Positions 35,803-48,005 of a DNA stretch of 64,000 bases are shown here, piece after piece (position 1 is the stretch's first letter; each line of letters starts with the position of its first letter). A program made the translations under genes and the position numbers. Under the pieces are notes generated by a model. That model was given only the letters and a program-made list of their open reading frames with translations, had not been told where the DNA came from and searched no databases. The stretch is from Primulina eburnea (taxonomy: Eukaryota; Streptophyta; Magnoliopsida; Lamiales; Gesneriaceae), in contig NC_133117.1 of NCBI RefSeq assembly GCF_022965805.1, positions 6,720,183 through 6,784,182 of the forward strand, given 5' to 3'.

Positions 35803-36859
35803 ATCGTGCAAATCTATCTCTTAGAGAAAACTCAGCTTGTTACACATTTGTTGTGAAAATTAATACTTTTGACATAAAAGTAATATTTTTCACTCAAATC
35901 AACATATATTATACAATATATTTTTGACATAAAAATAATAATTTTCACTCAAATAAGTGTTTATTACATAATATGTTTTTTATAATATAACTTAAAAAAA
36001 TGATATTTTGCAATGAAAAATAATTCATTGGTTGAACAATTTTAAGTCAAATCAATATATATTTTATAATATTTTTCATAACATAACTAACACAAAATAT
36101 AATTTTGTAGTGAAAAATACTTTAGACATAAAAATAATAATTTTTATAAATTCAATCAGTAGAAGATCCGTTTCACAAAATTGATTTGTTGAGACGTTCT
36201 GACACGACTTTTTATGTTATTTTATTTGGTACTTACCTATTTTATCGTATTGCAAAAATTATATAAGCATCAAATTCATTAAATATAGAGAGTACTGAAT
36301 GAAGAAAAACCGGATTATTTATTAACGATACCTCAACATTTTTTTTATAGATAGAAGATAACAATCATAACTATATATATTTTTTCAAATATATATGTAA
36401 ATTTATGAATTATAAGTGAGAACAATTTCACTCTTAAATTTCCCGATTATCTTAGAGGGTTCCAGATTGTTACATTTGAATAATAACTAGTAATTTGAGT
36501 ATTAAATCTAACATATTGTAGTATTAATATAAAACTAAATTTCAACCATTTAGTTCTTTTAAATATATGTGAGAAACAAACTTTTTTTCCATTAACTTTT
36601 TTCTATTTGAGCTTTTGGACCGCAAAATTTTAAAATTTGATTTTGATACAGTCACTTCGTCGGAGTGCTGATATGACACCAGAAAATAATAACAGATATC
36701 AGAAAAAGCCGACATGACATAAAAAATTATGACGTGGATTAGAAAGTTACTAATGTCATATCAGCAATCAATTAGACCAAGACATTAACTTATCCGATTT
36801 CCGAGTTTTTTCCCGTTTAATTAGAATTACTTTCCAACTAATTAGTTGTATGGTCAATA
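35798..36859. other. Intergenic AT-rich region
   Basis: No gene is supported. Repeated short phrases (GACATAAAA, TTTTCACTCAAAT) and a degraded stretch at about 36165-36210 (GATCCGTTTCAC, GTTGAGACGTTCTGACAC) look like an eroded relative of the GTGAGACGGTCTCAC MITE. Confidence 0.35.
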
Positions 36860-37151
36860 CCTATAAACACGGCCACAACAGTCTCTATAAACCAATCAAG
36901 AAACAAGCTAGAGGCATATAAATCAGGTGATGGTCTGCATAAATCCCATTTTATTCGGACCAAAAATCAAGTAAAACCCAAAAAAATCTCAAAGCATCAA
37001 GCTAATAAAAGAAATATTGATTCTCCATGGGATGAAATTCATTGTCTGGAAAGAGACCGTACGAATCTACCTCTTTGGGCCCACTTAGAAGAAACTTGTC
37101 TTCTGACTCCATTTTGCCTCTTGTTCATCGAGGATTCGAATTCGAAAAAGA
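36860..37151 (+). promoter_or_regulatory. Promoter and leader of the USP kinase, with small upstream ORFs
   Basis: TATA-like elements at about 36862, 36895 and 36916 (CATATAAATC). Upstream ATGs before the main start at 37152: 36930 (15 codons with stop), 37027 (ATGGGATGA) and 37032-37088 (19 codons with stop). Which of these lie in the mRNA depends on the transcription start, which I cannot fix. Confidence 0.35.
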
Positions 37152-40100
37152 ATGTCGAATCATAGAGGGAATGGAGAGAAGAAGCAAGAAATGGTTGCGG
37201 TCGCCATTGATAAAGATAAGAGCAGCCAATCTGCCTTGAAATGGGCTGCTGATCATTTCCTAGGCAAAGGCAAAAGTGTCATTCTCCTCCACGTCAAACA
37301 GAAATCTCCGTCCGGTACTCCCTGTTCGCGCAATTTTCTGTCATAATCTGCCAATGAAGCTGCCTTTTTCCCCTTTCTTGCATGCAAGAAATGAACATAT
37401 GTCTATCTTTTTTTATCTGCATTGTATTTGGAAGGTTATATGTCAGAATTTTTTTGTGTTGCTTCACAAGAAATAGTCAAATTCTACGATCTCATTTTTC
37501 TTTCGTTTTGCCAATATCTTGACACTTTCTTTAGTCCAGAATATGGATAGATATCCACATACAGACATTAATCTGGTTTTTGGTTAGCATATCTTACAAT
37601 GACATTTGATGGACTTTATCTTGATTACCCTTTTCTCCTTATGGTTCAGTTGGAAGCCATTCTAGTTTCTCCGACAATGACGACGTTTCGAAAGGGAGCA
37701 AGGTTCCATTCGACAACCAAACCAAGGAGCTTTTCCTTCCCTTCCGTTGCTTCTGCAACCGCAAGGACGTAAGAAACGCTACCTTTTCTTGAAATTTTTG
37801 TTTCATATTGATTGTTCGTAAATGCTAAGATACTAACTGAGGAGGATGGAAATAATTTATCACAGATAAAAGTGAGCGAAGTTTTACTAGAAGACACAGA
37901 TATAAGTAGAGCTCTTTGTGACTATGTGAGGAACAATTTAATAGAGAACTTGGTGCTTGGTGCCAGCGTCAGAACTGGTTTTAGCAGGTAAAGAATAATA
38001 CAACTAAATCTTATAATTACATTTTCATTGCCATTCAGTTCAAAAAGTTGACAGTTCATTTTTTTGTCCGAATTTAGATTCAAGACAGTTGATATTCCAG
38101 GAAATGTTACCAAAGGGGCACCCGAGTTTTGCACTGTTTATGTCATTGCTAAAGGGAAAATACTAACCGTCAAGTCGGCCTTGGTAAATTCAGCTCCGAA
38201 AGAAGCTGCTCGCCCGGTGCAGAATTCGACTAACCCCCCTGGTTCGACTGATGCACGGTTCATGCAGCAAGTTAATGGGACACGAGGTAGGTCGTTGCTG
38301 ATCATAGATATATCTTTGGTATCGTTGCTATATTGTTTTCATTGAGCTAAAGAAAACTTGGTTGCACCATTTCAGGAGGTGCCTATGTCGATAGGTCGTC
38401 TTTTCCGGCTAAGACAAGTGGAACGGATAACATAGATTCAATCAAGTAAGCAGACTGATATGAAGAGAAAAAACAGATGTTCAATTGAAAGTGAAATTGT
38501 TACATACAAAGTTTTGTGAAAAAAATCTTCTATACCATCTATTTCAGGTCACCGTTTATGAGAGGAAGAGCTTTGAATAGATCATCATATGGGGATCTTT
38601 CTCTGCCCGACACGGACATATCGTTTGTGAGCTCGAGCAGGCCAAGCAACGACCGAATGATGTATGCATTGGATCAGGATACGAATCTGCCCCCTCGTCT
38701 GTCAAGCGGGTCAGACGCAGAAAACTCGATGAGTTTTGGATCCCAAATCTCCAACTCCAAATCATCCGATGGAGGCAGCAGTTTTGGAGTCTTCTCTTCG
38801 AGCTCACTGGAAAGTGGGAGCCATCCTTGGTCAGGATCACAAAATTTGGTATGCTTAAAAAAACCATTTACGAATTTAAAAGAGAAATATAGAGACTCGA
38901 AGATAGTTAATAACCCGGGCGATGTTTTCGTGTATGTAGGATGATGTAGAAGCAGAGATGAGAAGGCTGAAACAGGAATTGAGACAGACAATGGACATGT
39001 ACAGCACAGCTTGCAAGGAAGCATTCACTGCAAAACAGAAGGTAATTGTATTTAGATTTTTCCCTTGACATATGAAATGTATACTAATACATCAGTCTTT
39101 TGTCGAATATACACACGGGATTTGTAACTATCTACGTAGGCGCTAGAGCTTCATCAGTGGAAAGTGGAAGAACAACAAAAGCTCGAAGAAGCACGACATG
39201 CAGAGGAAGCAGCATTAGCTATTGCAGAGAGAGAGAAGCAAAAATGTCGGGCGGCTATTGAGAAAGCCGAAGCGGCTCAAAGAATAGCGGAATTTGAAGC
39301 ACAAAAAAGAATCAATGCTGAAATGAAAGCACTCAGAGAAGCGGAGGAGAAGAAGAAAGTATTGGATAAGTTGGCACAGAACGATGTTCGGTATCGAAAA
39401 TACACGATCGAGGAGATTGAAGCTGCTACTGATTATTTCTCCCAGTCTCGAAAAATTGGAGAAGGTGGATATGGGCCAGTTTACAAGTGCTACTTGGATC
39501 ATACACAGGTTGCCATAAAGGTTCTTCGGCAAGATGCGGCACAAGGAAGATCACAGTTCCAACAAGAGGTATGAGAACGAGAGTATATCCACATTACAAA
39601 CAAAATATGGTCGTGTCAACTTGTATGATAATGTTTTCTTGTTCACTTGTTGGTCATTTTCTTGATTTGGTATCGTGGCATACTCGAAAATTTTCGATAT
39701 CTTTTCTCTGCACATTGTGATTCAGGTCGAAGTTCTGAGTTGCATTCGACATCCCAACATGGTGCTGCTCCTAGGAGCATGCCCCGAATACGGGTGTCTC
39801 GTGTACGAGTGCATGGTAAACGGCAGCTTGGATGATTGTCTCTTCCGACGTGGAAATACTCCAGCTCTCTCATGGCAACTTCGATTCCGAATAGCAGCAG
39901 AAATCGGCACCGGCCTCCTTTTTCTCCACCAGACCAAGCCGGAGCCACTCGTGCACAGAGACCTCAAACCGGCTAACATTTTACTCGACCGCAACTACGT
40001 CAGCAAGATCAGCGACGTTGGCTTAGCTCGTCTTGTTCCACCTTCTGTAGCCGACACGGTCACGCAATATCACATGACATCGGCAGCTGGAACGTTCTGT

Positions 40101-40672
40101 TACATCGACCCCGAGTATCAGCAAACCGGCATGTTGGGCACCAAATCCGACATTTACTCACTCGGAGTAATGCTACTTCAGATCATAACAGCCAAGCCAC
40201 CTATGGGTTTGACTCATCACGTCGAGAGGGCCATCGAGAAGGGGACGTTCGCAGACATACTTGATCCCGCGGTTCCCGATTGGCCAATAGAAGAGGCATT
40301 GGGCTTTGCAAAGATAGCACTTAAGTGTGCAGAATTGAGGCGCAAAGATAGACCTGATCTTGGAACCATGGTGTTACCCGAGCTCAACAGATTACGAGTA
40401 TTAGCCGAAGAATCGATGCCTACTATGTCCATGGCTACAACTCCAAAGATCATTCCAAGTCCGAGAGAGTCTTATTCTCATGTGAGTACTAAGTTATTCT
40501 CATGTCCGTCAGCCTTTTTCTTGTAATGACTTATGACTAATATAGAGGTGAGTTTCTAAATTTGCAGGTGGCTGAGTCTCAGAAGCTATACTCAAATAGT
40601 GAAGGCATACGAGGACGTACAATGACAGGATATATTCCAGAAAATAGAAATTTGGGAACAAATGAATTTTAG
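37152..40672 (+). CDS. USP-domain Ser/Thr protein kinase (At2g07020-like), 791 aa
   Basis: Cytosolic kinase fused to an N-terminal universal-stress-protein (adenine nucleotide alpha-hydrolase-like) domain, the architecture of PUB-type kinases but without a C-terminal U-box. Exons: 37152-37314, 37650-37768, 37866-37987, 38078-38286, 38376-38445, 38548-38848, 38940-39041, 39140-39568, 39726-40481 and 40568-40672. All are in phase with GT-AG borders. USP domain about 13-155 (VAVAIDKDKSSQSALKWA start); Ser-rich linker about 160-325; coiled coil rich in Glu/Lys/Ala about 330-440; kinase about 460-730 with GEGGYG 469-474, Lys489, HRDLKPAN with Asp584, and DVG (not DFG) with Asp602, which is usual in this family. 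It ends TNEF. Substrates are unknown from sequence. Confidence 0.93.
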
Positions 40673-40751
40673 TTTCTTGGTTGATTATGATAGAAGAAGT
40701 AACCAAAACATTGGATATTGGAAAATTGGGTGATATCTTTTGTAAGCTTGT

Positions 40752-40757
40752 AATAAA
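40752..40757 (+). terminator. Candidate polyadenylation signal of the USP kinase
   Basis: AATAAA 80 bp after the stop codon, followed by T/G-rich sequence. Confidence 0.45.
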
Positions 40758-41016
40758 ACATTTCTGTGTGTAACATTAATGACGTTTTGTGCAGACCATT
40801 CATTTGGTATAAATATGTGTTTTATCTTCTCACGTTAAAATCACATCCACTATTACGAGGTCCGGTTTGTGATCACTTTTGTCAAAATTTTGAGAATATC
40901 ATCCCAACTTATAAGATCGAAACGGTCACGGCCTATTGTTATAACTTCGTGAACTTTGTTGGAAACATAGGCTTCATGAATTGAAATCAAGCACGACGCC
41001 TCTTTTTGGGCGCTTC

Positions 41017-41454
41017 TGTAAGAGATTTTATCTAATCAACCAAATCATGTTTCTAAACATATATGAACATGATAAATAAATATGCGGAAGCTTATCGAGT
41101 ATTACCTCCAGCCATTGAATCATCTGAAAGATTTCTGATTTTCCTCCGGTTTGAAGTCTTCTAAGCATTCCAACCCTCTTTAGATGATGTAATGTTTCTG
41201 TGTGGGTTGTATACTTAGGGATCTCAAACGCTTCTATTTATAGGCGTTTCTCATACCATCAATGAGCTTTATCGGGAGCACGAGATTCAAAAGGAGTGAG
41301 CGCATGCATGTCTCAAAGTCTAAAGATGAGGCGGCTTACGCAAAGTTTGTCAAAAGTGTTGGCTATGGCCGTCGCCATTGTCGACACGTTTATTTCCTTT
41401 TGTTTGATATGAGCCACATTAATATTTGTTAACATTTATCAAATATTTCTTACA
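41017..41454 (-). repeat. 3' LTR of the non-autonomous element
   Basis: 438 bp. Differs from the partner LTR by one small indel (ATTACCTCC against ATTATCCTCC) and by about two substitutions (GATGATG against GATGGTG; GGGATCTC against GGGACCTC). Confidence 0.95.
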
Positions 41455-44400
41455 TTCTCCCACTTGGCTCTTATACATCTCAATTTCCATAGGAGAAAAC
41501 AAAATACATGAATCATGGCGATAGGTCATCTTAAAACGAATATTATCTTCCATGTATTACAATGCATTATGTCTCTCAAATCTGTATAACTTAATGAATA
41601 AACCTTATGTTTATTCGAGGTCCAACTTTATTGATATTTTTCTCAAGATAACTGAATATGTACATAACTGAATATGAGAAATATCATAACTGAATGAGTT
41701 TCATAAATCATAACCAAATGTATATACCAGAAGTTTTTAGGAACCAAGTCCAACATTAATTACCACATGATCATTAAACATCTTAATTTGCATGCCTTTA
41801 GGTTAAATGATCACCAATTCATTGATAAACGTCCAATGGCTAAAAACTGTATGTCGATATACTTAATTCGACTATCGCTTTAGTCACAAAGACTACAACT
41901 GAATTGTCGTAATATAATCTTAATGGCTCAGACATAAAATTCACAATTCTAAGCCCAAAATGAAACTCTTTAAATACACCATATAATATTGCTTCAACAT
42001 AAATGACGAATTTAGACTCCATAGTGGAAGTAGCAAATCACTTTCCAAATTGTCAATTCGTTTCTACATACGCATGTAAAACTTTAGTACCATGAAGGTA
42101 TCCAAAACATTTTGCAGCCTTTTATTGATCAAATACTTTAGATTATTCTGATAATTCCCATAATAATTCAGCTCCCACTAACCTTATGGTATACATAATT
42201 GCCCATAATGTTCTCAACAAAACTTAATGAAGAGATAGCATCATGAAACATAAAATACCACTTAATGTGAGGTTTTTCTAATTTATATAGTTTCATTAAT
42301 CTTGTAATATTAAATACTCACAGTCATTAGAGAAGAATACTTAATGTTATTTGATATAACATTCTTACTCTATATATCACTATTAAAGAATTTTGTTTTC
42401 ACAACCAACTAATGCAAATCTAAACCAAATGGGTTATTAATGTCATGATCACATTAAGAGAATTTTCTTAAATACATGAGAAAATATTTTTATGTAGTAA
42501 ATTCTCTTTCTTTGAATGAATTTCATAGCAACGAGTATATCCTTATGTTGTTCAATGTCGTCTGATGAGACTTTATTTGTCTCAAGGAATCATTTATAAC
42601 AAATGACGACTGAACCAACTTTTATACTCTATTATTTGCTATTGAATTCCTTTATAATTCATGACATTATACCGCAAATTAGATTTCTTATGCTCATGGA
42701 TTGTGAAAACACCTCAGGATCATTTTCGACATCAAAAATAAATAGTCAGATTCAAGATACACAATATAATCACTTAAAATTGTTGATCCCTTAATTCAAC
42801 TAGATCATCTTAATGTTGCATCAACACTTTCCAGCGAAACTAGATTGTGTTCTTCAACTGAATACTCAATATCTTGATGAGCATTAAGATCCATATGATC
42901 ATGATCAACAATTTGTGGAATTTATATGACTGGTCCCACAACACACTTTTAACTTGATAGATGTTGCGAATATAAATCAATAAATATAACTTGCGTGGCT
43001 GAATGAGCATCATAATGATCAATATTCTGAATTTGATCGCTCCCACTAATCAAGTCATTCTTAAGAAATTTCACATCTCTTGATTCCACAAACTTTATGA
43101 TTTGTGATGGACATTTACATATCCTTTGGACCCTTTGGTATATCCAATGAAATACCCATTAATGGACCTCAGTTGTAACTTGTTTTCTTGTGAACTATAA
43201 ACTTTTGTTCAAACATGTATATGTCCCAAATTCGATTTCCAATATTTCCATAATTAAAATTGATCTTATGGATACCTTTAATTGGAATCCGACTTGACAT
43301 AACACATTAGTCTTAAGAGTTTCAATTCACAAGAACTTAATAAGTTTGGAGGTACTAATCATACTCCAAAATGTCCATCCTCAGTGTATTTACTATAATA
43401 CTTTTTACCTTTATCTCATCTCACGATCTTAATTTGCTTATCGCATCAATTCTTTACATCTATCACTTCATATTTATTATGAAGCAAGTAGATATATACA
43501 TATCGTGAGTAATCATTCATAATGGTAAAAAATTTCTGACCATAAATATCCATATTAATGATCTCCAATATGTCTAATCATTCAGTAACATCTTTCTTTG
43601 ACACATTGATCTACTTATTCTTAATGTAGTCCAAATAAGTGTCAAAATAAATAAAATCAAGATGTCACATAATATTAATACGTAGCACAATGTCTTAATA
43701 TCAATATTTTCTGCAACATGCTATAGTGGACATATTTTATAAATTAATGTGAAAAGACCATCAAACAAAATATCATTTCCAAAATTTATCAGATTTACAC
43801 AATAAACTGAATGATAAATCTGAAAAATATCTTTTTGATACTAGTTTGAAACTGAAATCAAATTTCTATGAAATTTGGAATTAAAAGTCTTTTCCAACTA
43901 AAATATAAAACCACGATGCAAGTCTCGACAACCTCCATATGTGAAATCATCTAATTTACTGAATAGATGATACTTAAATCACTTCTTAATGATTTCTTCG
44001 AGTCTTGCAATTTTTTCATGATATTGATAACATGGATTGTAGATCATAATCAATCCACCAAATGCTATGAATAACCATATTGGATTATACCTAATGAGAG
44101 TTGAGAATTCATGTTCACACTTTATCTCTCCTTTATAACATTTCACTCTCTTCTTAAACACATATGGTCAAAACTCATTTATTGACCATTTAACTTTATG
44201 TGTTTTAGAATATCTTAAGTGAGTAATAATGTTGAGCGAGAGTGCTCAAAATATTGTGAACTAAAATATCTCAAATATCTCAACCTCAATATTTTAAAAT
44301 GATCCAATTATATTTCTTCATGTACATGACACGGTCGCACTTAAATATTAGTGAGCTTTAAATAATTAAAACTATATAATTAAGGTGTGTATGAACACTA

Positions 44401-44700
44401 TCATTCTGTTTGATTTAATCCATGATCCCAGCAAAAATATTGATCTTGATGAAACTATATGAGAAACTATTAAATTTCTCCCACTTTTCATAAAGATCGT
44501 CACTTTAATCACTGGTTTCATTAATGACAGGTGGTTCATCTTTCCTAATAGTAGTGTTCATTAAACCTGTATGAAGAATAATCTTCCATTTTCACACCTT
44601 ATAATTATAACCTTGAATCTTAGGAATTATTATTAGAGTAATTAGTATATAAATTTGCTGCAAAATTAATGAATACATGCTAATGTTATCAAATGAAGCA
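41455..44700 (-). pseudogene. Fossil Copia pol inside the non-autonomous element
   Basis: On the minus strand the RNase H core phrase LRLYYDN is still legible at about 41920 within a 60-codon frame (41840-42022). An integrase-like stretch with NDYSRYVYIYLLHNKYE is seen at about 43480-43550. Between and around these, stops and frameshifts are everywhere. The order along the element (integrase then RNase H, 5' to 3' on the minus strand) is the Copia order, so this is a decayed pol and not random sequence. Confidence 0.7.
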
Positions 44701-44739
44701 ATAAACCATATGTCATGGTTTACCCCATGTAAAGCATGA

Positions 44740-45665
44740 TATATATGAATCACTGACATAAAAATTGCCTGTGGGCTAAATTTTTAATTCAATTAGATTC
44801 ATATAACTTTAATGATATAGCTATTGAATTATACTTTATTCTTAATTCCTGTGGGTAAATTAAGAAATAATTCAATATAATATCCTAATTAATTATATTT
44901 AACATAATGAAATTTTCCGTGGGATAAATTTCACTAATTAAATACAATTAATTACAATTTATATCCTTTATGACCAAATGTGATTTTTAATAATCAATGT
45001 ATAATTTTAATTCAATTGAGGATGCTGTGGCTACTCTTCAATTAATTAAAATCATACGAATCACTAGGATATTGAATTCTTTATGCATAAAATATTTATT
45101 CTTCATAATTATTCATCTACAAGTATTACCAAATGATGAATAATTTTATGTAATTTATGTCTGTTATAACTAAATGTGATTAATGTATAATTTTAATTCA
45201 ATTAAAGATGCTGTGGCTATTCTTTAATAAATTAAAATTATACGAATCACTAAGACATTAAATCACAAATTTTTAAATATGTATGCTCTTAATAAATGTC
45301 TTTCATGTGATCCTCAACCCACTTAAAGTATAATTTTTCATAATTAAGGGTGATATGGCTAAACCTTAATTATTTAAAATTAGACGGTTCACTAGACATA
45401 AATTTTGATTTTACAAATGTCCTTTATTCCACTTTATGTGATCTTTAACCGACTTAATGTATAATTTTTCATAATTAAGGATGCTGTGGCTAAACCTTAA
45501 TTATTTAAAATTATACAGATCACTGGACAAATTTATTTATTATACTTAATAAATGTCCTTAATGTGATCCAAATCTGACTTAATGTATAATTTCTCTTAA
45601 TTAAGGGTGCTGTGGCTAAACCTTAATTATTTAAAATTATACGGATCACTAGACAAAAATTTTGG
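44740..45665 (-). repeat. Array of eight stem-loops with a conserved CTGTGG loop
   Basis: Eight units with loop centres at about 44770, 44850, 44920, 45027, 45213, 45353, 45485 and 45611. Each has an AT-rich left arm, a short loop (GCTGTGGCTA in the clearest copies, CCTGTGGG or CCGTGGG in others), and a right arm that is the inverse of the left. One example pairs ATAATTTTAATTCAATTG with CAATTAATTAAAATTAT. The last four also share the flank ACTTAATGTATAATTT and the tail GATCACTAGAC, which gives a 110-130 bp tandem period. No coding capacity. Confidence 0.8.
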
Positions 45666-45699
45666 CTTTACTTAATGTTTTATATAATAATTATTTCGC

Positions 45700-47189
45700 A
45701 ATCAACACTTTCCAAGAGTGCTCCCAGGATAGATAGGTAGTGCTAAGACCCTTTAAATACCCAACTCCTAGTCAGAGCAACATTCCTCAGGGAGACCAGT
45801 GGCTAGTCAAGGCAATTTAAACCGATCTATGAAGAACTCCCTCAGATCATGTTTTCTCACGTCACCTTATAATTATTATTCAACTTAATTATCCACATTT
45901 ATGTGAATCTTAATAAGCCAAAATTTTTCATTAAATAACTTTATATTCACATTTTTACTTAATATGAACAATACATTCCCCATCAGTTTTTCTCTTCAAT
46001 CAGAGTAGTGATAAGTGAGGATAAAAATGTGGGCTCCTCAACAGTTTTTCTCTTTTATCAGAGTAGTGATAAAGTGAGGATTATTTGTTCATTTGTGAAC
46101 ATCTGAAATATTTTAAATATTATATTCACATCTTACTTCATATGTTCATTTTAAATTATAAACAACTCAATATAATTTAATATGAACATAATGTGAATAT
46201 TGATTTACCAAAATATTTTTCAATATTATTTGCATTTTAAATTTCAAGAATAAATGCAAACATAATATTAAATTTGCATGTACACATCAAACACTTATCC
46301 ATATTATTTGACATTATATCTTACATGCAAAAAATAATTTCTAAACATGTATTAGAAATTACGTCGAACTTGAAATTATTTTTAATGTGTACAAATTATT
46401 TGACCAAATGCTATATGTATACCCAATTATACATATAACTTAATTACACATTAATTATTATTATTATTATTTTAAGAACAATAATAATAATAAAACAAAA
46501 CTCCATCAAATTAAAACAAAACTCCATCAACGGCAATGTCACAATTGACGTGGGTCCCGTTTATTTTTTATTTTTTATTATTCATTAATTATTATTATTA
46601 TTATTTAAAATTAATAATAATAATAATCATCATCATGATAAAAACAAACGTACACCAATTTGATAATTGGTGTGGGTCCCATGTTAAAAAAAAAATTAAA
46701 ATTTTTCAACTCAGTTCTCGTACAATAATTGAAGCCAGTTGCCATTCATTTGCAGGTTGTTATTCAATTACATTCATTACGCAGAGAATTTATTTCTCAT
46801 TCACGTGATATGTTAAATTGCCTCAATTATGAAGACCATTTCATTGAAGAACTTATAGCGTCGTCTTCTTTTTTCAGCCGAAACATTCTCAGAAACTTTC
46901 TTCGAAAAAAAAAATTTTCTCCTAAAAATTCTTATTTTATATTTCAAGATTTCAGCTGAGAACTCCAAAGTGCAACCAAGAACAGAATTCTCAGGTAAGT
47001 TTCTGAATATTATTATGTCCGACTTCAAATTTCTTACGTAAACTTTCAGAAATCAATTTCTTAAAATTTATGATATCCGATCCTCAAGCTTCTTAAACAA
47101 ATTTCAGAAAGAAATTTTCAAAATTTCATGATATCGGATTTTCAGAAAACAAAATTTCAAGGCAGAGGTATCACGGCTCTGATACCAAA
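45700..47189 (-). other. 5' leader region of the non-autonomous element
   Basis: Non-coding. It contains two copies of a segment with CAGTTTTTCTCTT and ATCAGAGTAGTGATAA (about 45986-46021 and 46041-46079), inverted (TAA/TTA)n tracts around 46450-46630, and two copies of a GGGTCCC motif (about 46552 and 46674). The primer binding site is at 47165-47187. Confidence 0.6.
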
Positions 47190-47628
47190 TGTAAGAGATT
47201 TTATCTAATCAACCAAATCATGTTTCTAAACATATATGAACATGATAAATAAATATGCGGAAGCTTATCGAGTATTATCCTCCAGCCATTGAATCATCTG
47301 AAAGATTTCTGATTTTCCTCCGGTTTGAAGTCTTCTAAGCATTCCAACCCTCTTTAGATGGTGTAATGTTTCTGTGTGGGTTGTATACTTAGGGACCTCA
47401 AACGCTTCTATTTATAGGCGTTTCTCATACCATCAATGAGCTTTATCGGGAGCACGAGATTCAAAAGGAGTGAGCGCATGCATGTCTCAAAGTCTAAAGA
47501 TGAGGCGGCTTACGCAAAGTTTGTCAAAAGTGTTGGCTATGGCCGTCGCCATTGTCGACACGTTTATTTCCTTTTGTTTGATATGAGCCACATTAATATT
47601 TGTTAACATTTATCAAATATTTCTTACA
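47190..47628 (-). repeat. 5' LTR of the non-autonomous element
   Basis: 439 bp, near-identical to 41017-41454. The GCTTC duplication follows directly. Confidence 0.95.
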
Positions 47629-47633
47629 GCTTC

Positions 47634-47829
47634 TGCTTCGATCTGAACGGGCATTTGCTCAGGCACACAGGAGGCTCCCGGAAAATGTCGTCCATGGTGT
47701 TGTTTCAATGGATTGGTTTGAGTTTTCACCTGATTTCCGGTTGTTCCAACTTCCATTGTTGTCCTTTTGAACCAAAAGACACCCCACCCCATATGCTTGG
47801 AACAACATATCCATGCAGATAAATATTTA
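47634..47829. other. Spacer between the LTR element and the MULE
   Basis: Unique-looking sequence that was adjacent to position 41011 before the LTR element inserted. Read on the minus strand across that restored junction there is a 34-codon frame starting at about 47690. It matches nothing I recognise. The last nine bases are the MULE target duplication. Confidence 0.4.
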
Positions 47830-48005
47830 GGAACCGGATCCCCTGCTGTGCACTTTCTTTTTTTAATTTTTCTTTTTTCTTTTCTCTTTTTTTCCTCTCT
47901 TTTCCTACTTTGTTTTCCCTCCATTTTTCTCTTTTCCACAAACATTATTCACACACTTTTATATGAAAATAATATAAACATTTGTTTTCATCTTGTCTTC
48001 TTTTG
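47830..48005 (+). repeat. Left terminal inverted repeat of the MULE
   Basis: Starts GGAACCGGATCC. It is T/C-rich in the middle and ends near TATATGAAAATAATATAAACA, mirrored at the right end. Confidence 0.85.

Larger units (their letters stand above)
41017..47628 (-). mobile_element. Non-autonomous Copia-derived LTR element, 6.6 kb
   Basis: Bounded by LTRs 41017-41454 and 47190-47628 (about 438 bp, TGTAAG...CTTACA) and the 5-bp duplication GCTTC (41012-41016 and 47629-47633). On the minus strand a primer binding site TTTGGTATCAGAGCCGTG adjoins the right LTR, and a polypurine-like AAGTGGGAGAA adjoins the left LTR. I count only about three differences between the LTRs, yet the interior has no usable ORF. 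Traces of integrase and RNase H remain, so it descends from a Copia element. It must rely on proteins from elsewhere. Confidence 0.95.

Noticed and set aside
35706..35927. 73-codon ORF rich in Ile and Tyr
   Set aside because: Product of the (TA)n microsatellite.
37042..37239. 65-codon ORF overlapping the USP kinase start
   Set aside because: Uses a non-ATG start and a different frame; the frame from 37152 continues correctly through all ten exons.
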